Positions 1 to 9,243 are shown, counted from the first letter of the stretch. The stretch: 42,247 nt of DNA from an uncultured Erysipelotrichales bacterium (GCA_910586805.1 CAJUJC010000002.1:1-42247); one strand, 5' to 3'. Translations and numbers: made by a program. Notes: generated by a model from the letters alone, not told the origin.

Positions 1-7
1 CTTCTCT

Positions 8-36
8 ATATTATCACCTTTGTTCCCCCTTGTAAA
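8..36 (-). promoter_or_regulatory. possible promoter reading off the left edge
   Basis: On the minus strand TTTACA (31-36) is followed after 17 nt by TAATAT (8-13), or after 15 nt by the better -10 match GATAAT (10-15). It would serve a gene beyond the left edge. A G-rich stretch lies between the boxes, and a poly-A/T tract (41-73) lies upstream and may act as an UP-like element. No start codon is visible, so this is tentative. Confidence 0.3.
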
Positions 37-85
37 GTCTTTTTTTGTTTTTTTTTATTTTTTTGTGTTTTTTCATGTATTTAGC

Positions 86-544
86 TTATTGATTATAAAA
101 TAATTCATGACTATCTAAAAATATAGTGACTGGTCCATCATTTAATAAAGACACTTTCATATCAGCACCAAATATTCCTGTTTCAATATGAATACCTTTT
201 TTTAATACTTCTTCATTAAAATAATCATATAAAGGAATAGCCACATTAGGTTTAGCTGCCTGAATAAAACTTGGTCTTCTTCCTTTTTTACAATCTGCAT
301 AAAGTGTAAACTGAGAAATAGATAATATACTTCCTTGAACATCTAACAATGACAAATTCATTTTTCCATTTTCATCTTCAAAAACTCTTAAATGAATAAT
401 CTTATCTATCATCTTATCTATAATCTCTTGACTATCACCATCACAAAACCCTACCAAAATCATAAACCCTTGATTGATTTTCCCATTCACTTTTCCTTCA
501 ATAGTCACATGGCTCTCTCTTACTCTTTGTACAATAACTCTCAT
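86..544 (-). CDS. dtd: D-aminoacyl-tRNA deacylase
   Basis: Cytosolic proofreading enzyme that removes D-amino acids (and glycine from tRNA-Ala in the family) from mischarged tRNA. The 152-aa protein has the two family signatures that form the active-site pocket: SQFTLYAD (residues 77-84) and NDGPVT (135-140, the cross-subunit Gly-Pro motif). Length fits the family (about 145-150 aa). The frame is open a little further upstream, but the ATG at 544 is preceded by AGGAGA at 7 nt and gives the canonical MRVIVQRV start. It is divergent from rarA; in many Firmicutes dtd lies next to relA, which is not seen here. No clear terminator follows it, only a poly-A/T tract. Confidence 0.95.
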   Translation of the reverse strand: MRVIVQRVRESHVTIEGKVNGKINQGFMILVGFCDGDSQEIIDKMIDKIIHLRVFEDENGKMNLSLLDVQGSILSISQFTLYADCKKGRRPSFIQAAKPNVAIPLYDYFNEEVLKKGIHIETGIFGADMKVSLLNDGPVTIFLDSHELFYNQ

Positions 545-565
545 TATTTTATCTCCTATCATTTC

Positions 566-594
566 TTATCAAAAAATGTTATAATCATTATAAC
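566..594 (+). promoter_or_regulatory. predicted sigma-A promoter of rarA
   Basis: TTATCA (566-571), 17-nt spacer, TATAAC (589-594), then the ribosome site AGGAAAG just before the rarA ATG. The -10 lies in a 17-nt perfect palindrome (578-594, GTTATAATCATTATAAC) that also places TATAAT on the opposite strand (587-592), so a dtd promoter may share it. No good -35 was found for dtd. Confidence 0.45.
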
Positions 595-620
595 AAAATT
601 TATAAAAAAGGAAAGATATT

Positions 621-1883
621 ATGGCAACTACATTAGCATATCGTATGCGACCTCAATCACTAGATGATATATTAGGACAAAAACATATTGTTGGAGAAAA
701 TACATTCTTTAGACAATTTGTCAAAAAAAATCATCCAATGTCAACAATTCTATATGGTCCACCTGGCTGTGGCAAAACAACTTTAGCAAGTGCGCTTGCT
801 AACGATCTTGGTGTTCCTTTTCGTATATTTAACGCTTCTACTGGCAACAAAAAAGAAATGGATATGATTATTGAAGAAGCAAAATTAAGTGGGGAGTTAT
901 TTGTTATTATTGATGAAATTCATCGTTTAAACAAAGATAAACAAGATCATTTGTTGCCTCACATTGAAAATGGCTTATTAATTATTGCTGGCTGTACAAC
1001 AGCGAATCCTTTTCATTCCATTAATCCAGCCATTCGCTCCCGCTGTCAAATCATAGAAGTTAAACCTTTATCCAGCGATGATATTGTCCAAGGTTTAAAA
1101 AATGCATTATCAAGTCCAAACGGTTTAAACAACGAATTTCAATGTCAAGAAGATGCTTTAAAATATATAGCACAGTTAAGTAGTGGAGATATTCGTTATG
1201 CTTATAACTTATTAGAAACAGCAAGTATTTTGACAAATAATCAAACGATCACTTTAGAGCTTATTAAAAATTCAACACATAAAGCCAATGCACAATTTGA
1301 TAAAGATGAAGATCAATATTATGATACATTAAGTGGATTACAAAAATCAATTCGTGGTAGTGATCCTAATGGAGCTATGTACTATTTAGGAAAACTGATT
1401 GAAGCAAGATATATTGAATCATTAGAAAGAAGAGTTATCACAACAGCCTATGAAGATATTGGACTTGCTAACCCTAACGCCTGCATGAGAACTGTTATTG
1501 CGTTTCAAGCTGCAAAAATCATTGGCTTCCCTGAAGCACGTATTCCTATCGCAAGTGCAATTATTGACTTATGTTTATCACCTAAATCAAAATCTTCAGA
1601 AATCGCTATTGATGCTGCTTTATCATCTTTATCCACTTACCCTTATCCTTCCCCTGAATATTTACGATTAACTCCTGTTGGTTTAGAAGAAGATGAAAAA
1701 TATGATTATAGTCGTCCTGAATTATGGGAATATATTCAATACCTACCACCTCAATTAAGCAAAGAACAGTTTTATATACCTTGGATGACAAGCAATTATG
1801 AAAAAGCCTTAGCTGAAAATTATAGACGTATCTTAAAACACGGACGCACTAGCAATATTAAAGAACTTAATAGAAAAAAATGA
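621..1883 (+). CDS. rarA: replication-associated recombination protein A (AAA+ ATPase)
   Basis: RarA/MgsA-family AAA+ ATPase acting at stalled replication forks with SSB and recombination proteins. The 420-aa protein has Walker A GPPGCGKTT (46-54), Walker B VIIDEIHR (about 95-102) and the helical clamp-loader-like C-terminal domain, including the family stretch YEDIGLANP. Length is normal. The ATG at 621 follows AGGAAAG at 5 nt. It is a single gene, divergent from dtd and convergent with the galacto-N-biose operon, from which a bidirectional hairpin separates it. The family assignment is secure; the exact role in this organism is inferred from B. subtilis and E. coli homologues. Confidence 0.95.
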   Translation: MATTLAYRMRPQSLDDILGQKHIVGENTFFRQFVKKNHPMSTILYGPPGCGKTTLASALANDLGVPFRIFNASTGNKKEMDMIIEEAKLSGELFVIIDEIHRLNKDKQDHLLPHIENGLLIIAGCTTANPFHSINPAIRSRCQIIEVKPLSSDDIVQGLKNALSSPNGLNNEFQCQEDALKYIAQLSSGDIRYAYNLLETASILTNNQTITLELIKNSTHKANAQFDKDEDQYYDTLSGLQKSIRGSDPNGAMYYLGKLIEARYIESLERRVITTAYEDIGLANPNACMRTVIAFQAAKIIGFPEARIPIASAIIDLCLSPKSKSSEIAIDAALSSLSTYPYPSPEYLRLTPVGLEEDEKYDYSRPELWEYIQYLPPQLSKEQFYIPWMTSNYEKALAENYRRILKHGRTSNIKELNRKK

Positions 1884-1915
1884 AGAGCCTAAGTTAACCC
1901 TTAAGCTCTTTCTTT
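1883..1915. terminator. bidirectional terminator between rarA and nahK
   Basis: An 11-bp stem with one mismatch (AAGAGCCTAAG at 1883-1893 against CTTAAGCTCTT at 1900-1910) and a 6-nt loop. It overlaps the last base of the rarA stop codon. TCTTTC follows on the plus strand and a T-run (from the A-run at 1874-1880) on the minus strand, so it can stop transcripts from both convergent genes. Confidence 0.75.
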
Positions 1916-1920
1916 CATTA

Positions 1921-3030
1921 TTAATGATTATATTTAGCTACAATATCATTCATAATATTCCATTTCTTTTCCATATCAGCAACCAACTTAAATTGAGTAC
2001 GGCAACGATCTAAATTATGTGTTGAATATTTCGTTTTAAAATAAGTATCTCCTTGAAGATAATCAGTTAAAAATCTCATTCCACATTCAAATGTCATAAC
2101 TTTAGCCCCAATAGGTAAAGCATTGATTTCAGCAGATGTCAATTTTCCATTACATCCTTCAATAAATCCTTTTGTATACACTTCAAACAAATGCATACTA
2201 CATTCAATCTTAGATAAGTCTTTTTCATCTTCTGCACCTGTACTAGCCCCAAAACGAATAGAGTCACCAAAGTCATTAATGGCTAAACCAGGCATAACTG
2301 TATCCAAATCAATAACACAAATACCTTGATGTGTTTTATCATCAATCAAAACATTATTCAACTTTGTATCATTATGAGTCACACGAAGTGGTAGCTCACC
2401 TGAAGCTTGCATATCAGTTAAAATATTTGCGACATCTTCTCTTTGTAATACAAAATCAATTTCTGCCTGAACATCTTTCACTCGACCAACAACATTTTCT
2501 TTAACAGCATTTTTAAATACTTCAAACCTTACTTTTGTATTATGAAAATCTGCAATTGTTTCATGTAAAGTATCAGCAGGATAATCAGCCAATAAACTTT
2601 GGAACTTACCAAAAGCTAACGCACTTTGATAAAAATCTTCATCCGTTTTGACTTCATCATATCCAGTAGCTCCAGTTATAAAATGATATGCTCGCCAATA
2701 ATAACCTTCACTATCTAAATAATATGGCTTTCCCAGCTTATTTAAGATAACAGTTAATGTTTCTCTTTCTGGATTACCACCATTTTCAATAATCTTTTCT
2801 CTTAAAAAATCAGTAACATTTAAAATATTTTCCATTAATTCAATAGGTTGTTTAAAAATATTCGTATTCATACGTTGTAAAATAATAGGTACAATCCCCC
2901 TATGTTTAATCTTATATTCTAATAAATAAGTATCATTGATATGACCACTTCCATAAGGTTCAACTTTTAAAAGTGTACCAGTAAAATCAAAATGATTAAT
3001 AACTTCTTTCAATAATTCTTCTCTACTCAT
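1921..3030 (-). CDS. nahK: N-acetylhexosamine 1-kinase
   Basis: Phosphorylates GlcNAc or GalNAc at the anomeric C1 with ATP, the step after phosphorolysis of lacto-N-biose or galacto-N-biose. The 369-aa protein has the aminoglycoside-phosphotransferase fold motifs in order: GSGHINDTY near residue 27 (nucleotide loop), THNDTKLNN (218-226, catalytic Asp221) and VIDLDTVMPG (239-248, metal-binding Asp). These closely match bifidobacterial NahK/LnpB. The ATG at 3030 has GGGGTGAT upstream and overlaps the preceding gene's stop by 8 nt, suggesting translational coupling; the frame runs 13 codons further upstream without a better site. It is the last gene of the operon. Substrate is assigned from family and context. 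Confidence 0.88.
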   Translation of the reverse strand: MSREELLKEVINHFDFTGTLLKVEPYGSGHINDTYLLEYKIKHRGIVPIILQRMNTNIFKQPIELMENILNVTDFLREKIIENGGNPERETLTVILNKLGKPYYLDSEGYYWRAYHFITGATGYDEVKTDEDFYQSALAFGKFQSLLADYPADTLHETIADFHNTKVRFEVFKNAVKENVVGRVKDVQAEIDFVLQREDVANILTDMQASGELPLRVTHNDTKLNNVLIDDKTHQGICVIDLDTVMPGLAINDFGDSIRFGASTGAEDEKDLSKIECSMHLFEVYTKGFIEGCNGKLTSAEINALPIGAKVMTFECGMRFLTDYLQGDTYFKTKYSTHNLDRCRTQFKLVADMEKKWNIMNDIVAKYNH

Positions 3031-3949
3031 GGAAATCACCCCATAACTTTTGAGGATAAATTCCTTCATCCTTCATTTTTTGGATAGCACCGACAACAAC
3101 TGGTTTATCTTCTTTATATGTTACACCATACCATTTTGCGGGTGTTGTTAAAACTTCAACAGTTGCTTGTTTATTGTTAAGCATTTGACTCACAACGCTT
3201 GGAATAAAATATTCACACTTTAATGGATTTGATTTTAATCCTTGATCTAAAAATGCTTCAAATCCATTACCAATTTCCTTAATAATACTATGACTAAATC
3301 CCCAAATATTCATAGAGACAGTTGTTCCTTTTTGAAGTTCAATCCACTTATCATCATCTTCATAAGCAGCTCCATCTTGTGTCTTTTTTATCTTTGTTCT
3401 TTCAATGATATTAACCAAATGATATTGATTATCTACTTCACACACACCTCTGGCAACTGTTCCATTTTCAGTTAATGTATTTTCAATTCTAAAGCCAACC
3501 ATTGCCCAACGGTATAAATCATCATCTTGGTGATTCGCTAGATAATTATAGATAATTTTAAATGAATCTACACCATAGTAATCATCAGCATTAATAACCG
3601 CAAAAGGACCATTAATAAATTCTCTACAACAATAAATTGCATGTGCTGTTCCCCATGGTTTAACTCTATCATTTGGAACAGTATATCCTACTGGTAAATC
3701 ATTTAATCCTTGAAAAGCATAATGGACATTCATAATACCTTCCATTCTATTTCCAATCGTTTCTTTAAAAATATCCTCATTTTCTTTTTTAATAACAAAT
3801 ACTACAGTTTCGAACCCTGCACGTTTTGCATCATAAAGAGAGAAATCAATTATAATATGACCATCTTGATCAACTGGGTCAATTTGTTTTAGGCCTCCAT
3901 AACGACTTCCCATTCCAGCTGCCATAATGACAAGAATAGGTTTTTTCAT
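3023..3949 (-). CDS. sugar-1-phosphate nucleotidyltransferase (NTP-transferase family)
   Basis: A 308-aa GT-A-fold nucleotidyltransferase, predicted to join UTP (or another NTP) to a sugar 1-phosphate. Visible motifs are the N-terminal nucleotide loop AAGMGSRYGGLKQ (10-22), the base-binding stretch PWGTAHA (99-105) and NADD (120-123, metal-binding Asp). It lies between the GH112 phosphorylase and nahK, whose reactions make Gal-1-P and HexNAc-1-P, so one or both are the likely substrates. In the bifidobacterial lnp cluster this place is taken by a GalT-like uridylyltransferase (lnpC), a different enzyme type. The ATG at 3949 has a clear GGAGGG. The class is confident; substrate and nucleotide are inference. 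Confidence 0.8.
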   Translation of the reverse strand: MKKPILVIMAAGMGSRYGGLKQIDPVDQDGHIIIDFSLYDAKRAGFETVVFVIKKENEDIFKETIGNRMEGIMNVHYAFQGLNDLPVGYTVPNDRVKPWGTAHAIYCCREFINGPFAVINADDYYGVDSFKIIYNYLANHQDDDLYRWAMVGFRIENTLTENGTVARGVCEVDNQYHLVNIIERTKIKKTQDGAAYEDDDKWIELQKGTTVSMNIWGFSHSIIKEIGNGFEAFLDQGLKSNPLKCEYFIPSVVSQMLNNKQATVEVLTTPAKWYGVTYKEDKPVVVGAIQKMKDEGIYPQKLWGDFHE

Positions 3950-3963
3950 AATCTTCCCTCCTT

Positions 3964-6117
3964 TTACATTTTAACCCAACGTAATTCCATTGGTTGTAAT
4001 TCTAATGTTTCAACTTTTTCACCATGTACAAATAAGTCAGTTGATAGCGAATCAGTTGTATTATTGATAACAGCAATTTGTCCAATACTTTCATATGCAG
4101 CAACTTCTGTATTGACATTACTTACATAATATTTCTTCATTTCATCTTCTTTTCCAGCCGCCCAATAAATTGCACGTAATAATAAACGACAATTTTGTGG
4201 AGAGTAAGGTAAACCAGCAAAATAGATGCTACGCCCTGATCCATAAGTATTTGTAACCAATTGTGCATATCCGTGATGTTGATTTAAAATTTGATAATTT
4301 TCACCATGAGCATAAATACCATTCATACCTTCACCAAAATCAATATTTCCATCAATATCCTCTAATAAGAAATGTTGTGAATTTACTTCATTATATTTAT
4401 CATGACTAAGTGTAAAACAAACTTCTTTATCAACACCTAAGACATCACTCAATTGGAAAAATTGCCCTTGATGTTGATATGCTGTTGGATCCCCAACACC
4501 AATGAATCCTCCACCTTGATCAACCCAACGTCTTATTCTTGTTACAACATCTTCATCAATCCAATTTTCAGCACCAGACCATGATGTATATTCATCACCA
4601 GCATTAATAATAACTTTGTATTGATCTAAAGCTCCATTTTTCACATCATCAAAATTGATAAATTCGATATCAATAGGCATACCACTTAAACATTCAATAA
4701 TTCCAACATATGAATATATTTCACGATGCCAAATCGCATGATGAACTTGGTTATTCATCCATCTACGTTTTGCCCCCCAGCAATTCAAAATAGCAACTTT
4801 AAATGGTGATACATAAGCACTTGTTCCTTGCGTTGTATCATGAATACTTCTAAATTCATCAACAACATGAGTAATTGTATCAATAAAACCAGGCCATTCA
4901 ATAGCTAATTTTAAATAACCTCCATATCCAATACGATCTAATGGACTTCTTAAAATTGCACGTCTTGCTTTTAACCAATTGGTATGTGCCTCACCAATAG
5001 GATCTCCACCTTCAGTAAAAACATCAGGGAAGAAATATGGTAATAAACGTCCTTCAGTGTATTTTACACCTTTAATATCAGAAATCATTCTCATTGTTAC
5101 ACCATCACCAACTGAACCAACAACTGCATCTAACCCAATAGATTCAAAATATGGTCCATATGGTTCAGTTCCAATCCAATGATCCCCTAAGAACATCATT
5201 GCTTCTTTTCCATAACTATGAACAATATCTACCAATTCTTTAGCAAGCTTACAAACTTCTCTTTGTTGAAATTCAATAAAATCTTTAAATTCTTTGGAAG
5301 GAACTCTAAATAAAGAATTATGATACCCTTGATCTACAATAAATTCAGGTCTAAATTTATAACCTGCCCATTTTTCAAATTGTCTTAAAATATATGGAGA
5401 AACACTGGCACTGTAACCAAACCATTCTACATATTTTTCTCGTTTTTGATCATCAAATGTTAAAGTGAATTGATGAAAGAAAGTTGTAAAACGAATAACA
5501 TTTACATGTGGATTATCTTCACAGAACTTCTTTAATTTTTCTTTCACAAATACTTGTGTTTTTGGTTGACGTACATCAAATGTCAACTGATGAGGCGCAT
5601 CTTTCCAGTCATTTGTAATAAAGTTATACATATGCACTGGATCCCAAATTAAAAATGCTAAAAAACTTACTGTATAAACATGATATGGTATTGTCGTAAT
5701 TGTAACTGTTCCCTCTTTTTCATCATATTGCCATAAATCAGTGGATACAATTTGTCCTGTTGTTCTATCTATAACTTCCCACCATTCTTTTGGATCATCA
5801 ATAAAATTAGGTTTTAATTGTTCAGTATGAAACCCTTTCATTAACGGAATTGTTAATGATGTATCTTTTGCAGTATAACGATCAGTAATTAAATATTCCT
5901 GTTGTATTTCTTCAGGATTAGCATTTGCCCAATCGTTATCTTTACGAGTTGTGTAATATGTTGCATAAATCTTTGCATCTAAATCAAGCAATTCTTGTGG
6001 CATCTCTGTACCATCGCAATCTCTTATTGCATCAGCTCCTAAACTATTTTTAAGTGCAATCGTTTCATCAATAACATCCAAATCTGTAGGAAGAGTTAAT
6101 CTTCCATAATTTTTCAT
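3964..6117 (-). CDS. gnpA: 1,3-beta-galactosyl-N-acetylhexosamine phosphorylase (GH112)
   Basis: Cytosolic phosphorylase that splits galacto-N-biose and/or lacto-N-biose with phosphate into Gal-1-P and GalNAc or GlcNAc. The 717-aa length is typical of GH112. The active-site segment FLGDHWIGTEPYGPY places the general acid at Asp312, one position off Asp313 of the Bifidobacterium longum enzyme as I remember it, and N165 in YNFITNDW fits the substrate-binding Asn166. A TIM-barrel core is followed by a glutamine-amidotransferase-like domain and a C-terminal beta domain. The ATG overlaps the ATPase gene stop (ATGA, 4 nt), with AAGGAGAAC as ribosome site. GH112 also includes a galactosyl-rhamnose phosphorylase; the neighbouring nahK and absence of rhamnose genes argue for HexNAc disaccharides. 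GNB versus LNB preference cannot be read here. Confidence 0.92.
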   Translation of the reverse strand: MKNYGRLTLPTDLDVIDETIALKNSLGADAIRDCDGTEMPQELLDLDAKIYATYYTTRKDNDWANANPEEIQQEYLITDRYTAKDTSLTIPLMKGFHTEQLKPNFIDDPKEWWEVIDRTTGQIVSTDLWQYDEKEGTVTITTIPYHVYTVSFLAFLIWDPVHMYNFITNDWKDAPHQLTFDVRQPKTQVFVKEKLKKFCEDNPHVNVIRFTTFFHQFTLTFDDQKREKYVEWFGYSASVSPYILRQFEKWAGYKFRPEFIVDQGYHNSLFRVPSKEFKDFIEFQQREVCKLAKELVDIVHSYGKEAMMFLGDHWIGTEPYGPYFESIGLDAVVGSVGDGVTMRMISDIKGVKYTEGRLLPYFFPDVFTEGGDPIGEAHTNWLKARRAILRSPLDRIGYGGYLKLAIEWPGFIDTITHVVDEFRSIHDTTQGTSAYVSPFKVAILNCWGAKRRWMNNQVHHAIWHREIYSYVGIIECLSGMPIDIEFINFDDVKNGALDQYKVIINAGDEYTSWSGAENWIDEDVVTRIRRWVDQGGGFIGVGDPTAYQHQGQFFQLSDVLGVDKEVCFTLSHDKYNEVNSQHFLLEDIDGNIDFGEGMNGIYAHGENYQILNQHHGYAQLVTNTYGSGRSIYFAGLPYSPQNCRLLLRAIYWAAGKEDEMKKYYVSNVNTEVAAYESIGQIAVINNTTDSLSTDLFVHGEKVETLELQPMELRWVKM

Positions 6118-7247
6118 TCTTGTTCTCCTTCTTTATATTCTAAAATATTCATTTCTGTATCTATATCGAAGAAATGTGTTTTACCCATAATATATGTGAA
6201 AGATCCCTCATCACCTGATTTTAAAGGTGAACTTCCTGGTGTTTTCACAACAAATGGTCTATCGTCTTTAACCATATGAATAAAACTTTCAGCTCCCATT
6301 AATTCCACAACATCAACTTTGCTTTGGAATGATGATTCAGGATGATGTTGAATATATTGAGGATGAGTTGAAATATCTTCAGGTCTGATACCCATAGTTA
6401 CTGTTTTTCCAACGTATCCTTTTTCTTTTAAGATTGTTGCTTTATCATCAGGAATTTCAAGTTTGATATCAGTCAATTGAATATATAATTTTCCATCTTT
6501 CTCACTTATTGTACCATCTCTAAAGTTCATTTGTGGACTTCCAATAAATCCAGCGACAAACTTATTAATTGGATGTTCATATAAATATGTTGGAGCAGCA
6601 ACTTGTTGCACACGTCCATCTTTCATAACAACAATTCTTGTCCCCATAGTCATTGCTTCAGTTTGATCATGAGTTACATAAATAAATGTTGTTCCTAGTT
6701 GTTGATAAATTTTTAATATTTCAACACGCATTTGCACTCTTAATTTTGCATCTAAATTACTTAAAGGTTCATCCATCAAGAATACTTTTGGTTCACGAAC
6801 TATTGCTCTTCCTAAAGCAACACGTTGCCTTTGTCCACCTGATAAAGCTTTAGGTTTACGTTCTAAATATTGTTCAATATCAATTGCTTTTGCAGCTGCA
6901 CGAACGCGGCGATCAATTTCATCTTTTGGAACTTTTGCAATTTTCAATCCAAATGCGATATTATCATAAACACTCATATGTGGATATAAAGCATATGATT
7001 GGAAAACCATTGCAATATCTCTATCTTTTGGTGCGATATCATTCATTAATTTTCCGTCAATATATAATTCACCTGCAGAAATATCTTCTAATCCTGCAAT
7101 CATTCTTAAAGTTGTAGATTTCCCACATCCTGAAGGACCTACAAATACTATAAATTCTTTATCAGCAATTTCTAAATTAAAATCAAAAACTGCTTGTACA
7201 TTATTATCATAGATTTTATCTATATGTTTTAAAGATAATGTTGCCAT
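6114..7247 (-). CDS. ugpC: sugar ABC transporter ATP-binding protein (UgpC/MsmX family)
   Basis: Cytoplasmic ATPase energising the permease pair in this operon. Domains in order: Walker A GPSGCGKST (37-45), Q-loop VFQSYALYPH, signature LSGGQRQR (135-142), Walker B VFLMDE (155-160), H-loop VTHDQTEA, then a C-terminal TOBE/OB regulatory domain from about residue 240. At 377 aa it matches the MsmX/UgpC/MalK group, several of which serve more than one carbohydrate importer, so it may not be dedicated to this system. TAGGAGGAATCAT precedes the ATG. It is adjacent to the 55-aa membrane-protein gene and overlaps gnpA by 4 nt. The symbol is a family label, not evidence for glycerol-3-phosphate transport. 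Confidence 0.9.
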   Translation of the reverse strand: MATLSLKHIDKIYDNNVQAVFDFNLEIADKEFIVFVGPSGCGKSTTLRMIAGLEDISAGELYIDGKLMNDIAPKDRDIAMVFQSYALYPHMSVYDNIAFGLKIAKVPKDEIDRRVRAAAKAIDIEQYLERKPKALSGGQRQRVALGRAIVREPKVFLMDEPLSNLDAKLRVQMRVEILKIYQQLGTTFIYVTHDQTEAMTMGTRIVVMKDGRVQQVAAPTYLYEHPINKFVAGFIGSPQMNFRDGTISEKDGKLYIQLTDIKLEIPDDKATILKEKGYVGKTVTMGIRPEDISTHPQYIQHHPESSFQSKVDVVELMGAESFIHMVKDDRPFVVKTPGSSPLKSGDEGSFTYIMGKTHFFDIDTEMNILEYKEGEQE

Positions 7248-7257
7248 ATGATTCCTC

Positions 7258-7425
7258 CTACTTATATTTTTTATTGTATAGATATAATAACACCAAAAGT
7301 CCTATTAATCCAATTAATTCCATTGCTAAGCCTGTATACCCTATTTGACTTTGTCCCACGCACACCAATGCAAAAGACACAACAAATACAATACCAGTGA
7401 CTATATTTTTTGACATATTACTCAT
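7258..7425 (-). CDS. small two-span membrane protein of the sugar operon
   Basis: A 55-aa frame filling the gap between permease and ATPase. It starts at the ATG at 7425, after GGGGTG at about 8 nt, 12 nt from the permease stop. Its stop TAG (7258-7260) is followed at once by the ribosome site of the ATPase gene. The protein is almost entirely hydrophobic: a first span around residues 9-24 (TGIVFVVSFALVCVG), a turn with GQSQIGYTG, a second span around 32-50 and a basic tail NKKYK. Very small proteins of this layout (I recall them under a DUF6903-type name) occur in Firmicutes sugar-ABC operons; function is unknown. It may be an accessory or regulatory subunit of the importer, but that is inference. 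Confidence 0.75.
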   Translation of the reverse strand: MSNMSKNIVTGIVFVVSFALVCVGQSQIGYTGLAMELIGLIGLLVLLYLYNKKYK

Positions 7426-7437
7426 ATATTCACACCC

Positions 7438-8310
7438 CTAATCCTTAAGTCCACCAAGTGTCATACCTTGAGTTAGTTTCTTTTGAACCATAATGTATAA
7501 AATCAACGTTGGTAACATAACAATAACCAATCCAGCATAAAGTTGACCATAGTTTGCAGCCGCCATTTGCCCTTTTGATAAAGTAACCAAACCAACAGGT
7601 AATGTTTTTGAAGCACCTGGCATTAACGTCAACGCAATAATATATTCATTCCAAAACGCCAAGAAATTAAACAAAATAACTGTAATAATACTTGGTTTAG
7701 CCATAGGTGCCATAACTTTTAACATTGTTTTAAAATAACTACATCCATCAATAAAAGCAGCCTCTTCATATGCTCTGGGTAATGTTTTAAAATAACTACT
7801 CAATAAATAAATAGTAAACGGAAGTGCAGTTGAAGCATAGACAACAGCTAAAACAAAAATATTATCAAGGAAAAAGCCTTGTCCGAGTATACTATAAAAA
7901 ACATCATCCCAATCAAGTAACATCAAGAAAATAGGTACAACAATATAGTTCACGTTAATAAATAAACCAGCCATAAATAATGTATTTAAAAACTTTTTAC
8001 CTTTAAATTCAAATCTAGCCAAAACATATGAAGCTGGTAAAGAAATAACAATCAATAACACCAATGCCAAAGCAGTGACAATAACTGAATTCATAAAATA
8101 CTCAGCCATTCTTGCTTTTTCAAATGCATCAATAAAATTTTGAAAATAAAAGCTTACAGGTAATGTCCATGGACTTCCTTGGAACTCAGCATTTGTTTTT
8201 AATGATGAAATAAATACCCAAGCAACTGGAACAATAATAGAGATAGCCAAAGTAATGAGAGCTACATAAACAAAAACTTTATACAATTTATCAACACTTA
8301 CTTTTTTCAT
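7438..8310 (-). CDS. sugar ABC transporter permease (MalG/AraQ type)
   Basis: Inner permease subunit, 290 aa, of the carbohydrate-uptake-1 family. Six predicted membrane spans begin at residues 13-35 (VFVYVALITLAISIIVPVAW). The cytoplasmic EAA loop is visible as EEAAFIDGCSYFKTMLKVM, which docks on the ATPase, and the C-terminus GMTLGGLKD is typical of MalG-like proteins. AAGGAGGGCAATAT precedes the ATG. It forms the translocation channel with the next-upstream permease. Substrate is inferred from the downstream gnpA and nahK. Confidence 0.9.
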   Translation of the reverse strand: MKKVSVDKLYKVFVYVALITLAISIIVPVAWVFISSLKTNAEFQGSPWTLPVSFYFQNFIDAFEKARMAEYFMNSVIVTALALVLLIVISLPASYVLARFEFKGKKFLNTLFMAGLFINVNYIVVPIFLMLLDWDDVFYSILGQGFFLDNIFVLAVVYASTALPFTIYLLSSYFKTLPRAYEEAAFIDGCSYFKTMLKVMAPMAKPSIITVILFNFLAFWNEYIIALTLMPGASKTLPVGLVTLSKGQMAAANYGQLYAGLVIVMLPTLILYIMVQKKLTQGMTLGGLKD

Positions 8311-8322
8311 ATATTGCCCTCC

Positions 8323-9219
8323 TTAGAATTCCAATTCATCACGTTCTGTCACCTTATTAATAACAGCACTTAATAAGAATGAAAAAATAAATGTAATAGC
8401 ACCAATTGCCATACCATAACCATAACTTGCATTACTATAAGCCTGATCATATAAATAGAATAACAATACTCTACTTGCACCATCAGGTCCACCACTTGTC
8501 ATAACTTGAACCAATAAGAAACTTAAATTAATTGTACTAATAACAAAAAATGTTAATGTTGTACGAATATTACTCCAAATCAATGGTAATGTAATTGAAA
8601 AGAATTGTCTCACTTTTCCACATCCATCTAATTCAGCTGCCTCATAATAATGTGCTGGAATAGATGACATACTTGCCATATACATAACCATATAATAACC
8701 TATTGCCTGCCAAATCAAAGCAAAAGCAATAGAATACATGACAATAGATTGATTTCCTAAGAATTGAACGCCAACCCAACCTTCTTCATGAAATATACTT
8801 AAAAAACTGTTTATTAATCCATTTGTAGAAGGATCATAAATCGCACTAAATATTGCTCCAATAACTACGATTGAAAGAATATTAGGAATATAGAAAATAA
8901 TTCTAAAGAAATTTTGTCCTCTTAATTTTTCTCTAACCAAAATTGCTGCAAATAATATTGCTAAAGCTAATGTAAAGACTGTTACTATCACAATCACAAA
9001 TATTGTATTTTGGAAAGATCTAATAAAATTCATATCTTTAAATAAAATCAAAAAATTATTAATTCCTACAAATTCTTTAACATCTGAAAATCCACCCCAC
9101 TTCAATGTAGACATAATAAACACATTGATTGTTGGATAAATCATAAATACAGTAAATAAAATAACCGCAGGAGCAAGACACATAATCACAAAACGTCTTT
9201 TTTCTTTTGTCTTATTCAT
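8323..9219 (-). CDS. sugar ABC transporter permease (MalF/UgpA type)
   Basis: First permease of the importer, 298 aa. It has an N-terminal span (FVIMCLAPAVILFTVFMIYP), further spans and the EAA-type loop YYEAAELDGCGKVRQFFSITLP. A GTG lies 6 nt upstream of the chosen ATG (9219), but GGAGGG is spaced correctly (about 6 nt) only for the ATG. The gene is separated from the binding-protein gene by 77 nt containing a strong hairpin, and it lies 12 nt before the second permease. Its substrate is inferred from the operon. Confidence 0.9.
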   Translation of the reverse strand: MNKTKEKRRFVIMCLAPAVILFTVFMIYPTINVFIMSTLKWGGFSDVKEFVGINNFLILFKDMNFIRSFQNTIFVIVIVTVFTLALAILFAAILVREKLRGQNFFRIIFYIPNILSIVVIGAIFSAIYDPSTNGLINSFLSIFHEEGWVGVQFLGNQSIVMYSIAFALIWQAIGYYMVMYMASMSSIPAHYYEAAELDGCGKVRQFFSITLPLIWSNIRTTLTFFVISTINLSFLLVQVMTSGGPDGASRVLLFYLYDQAYSNASYGYGMAIGAITFIFSFLLSAVINKVTERDELEF

Positions 9220-9243
9220 AGACACCCTCCTTTATATGAATAG

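Noticed and set aside
41..73. T-rich tract at the left end as a dtd terminator
   Set aside because: No hairpin precedes the tract on the minus strand, and the A/T order fits an upstream promoter element or simple low complexity better.
578..594. 17-nt perfect palindrome GTTATAATCATTATAAC between dtd and rarA
   Set aside because: It is explained by back-to-back -10-like sequences in an AT-rich divergent promoter region, with no independent sign of an operator.
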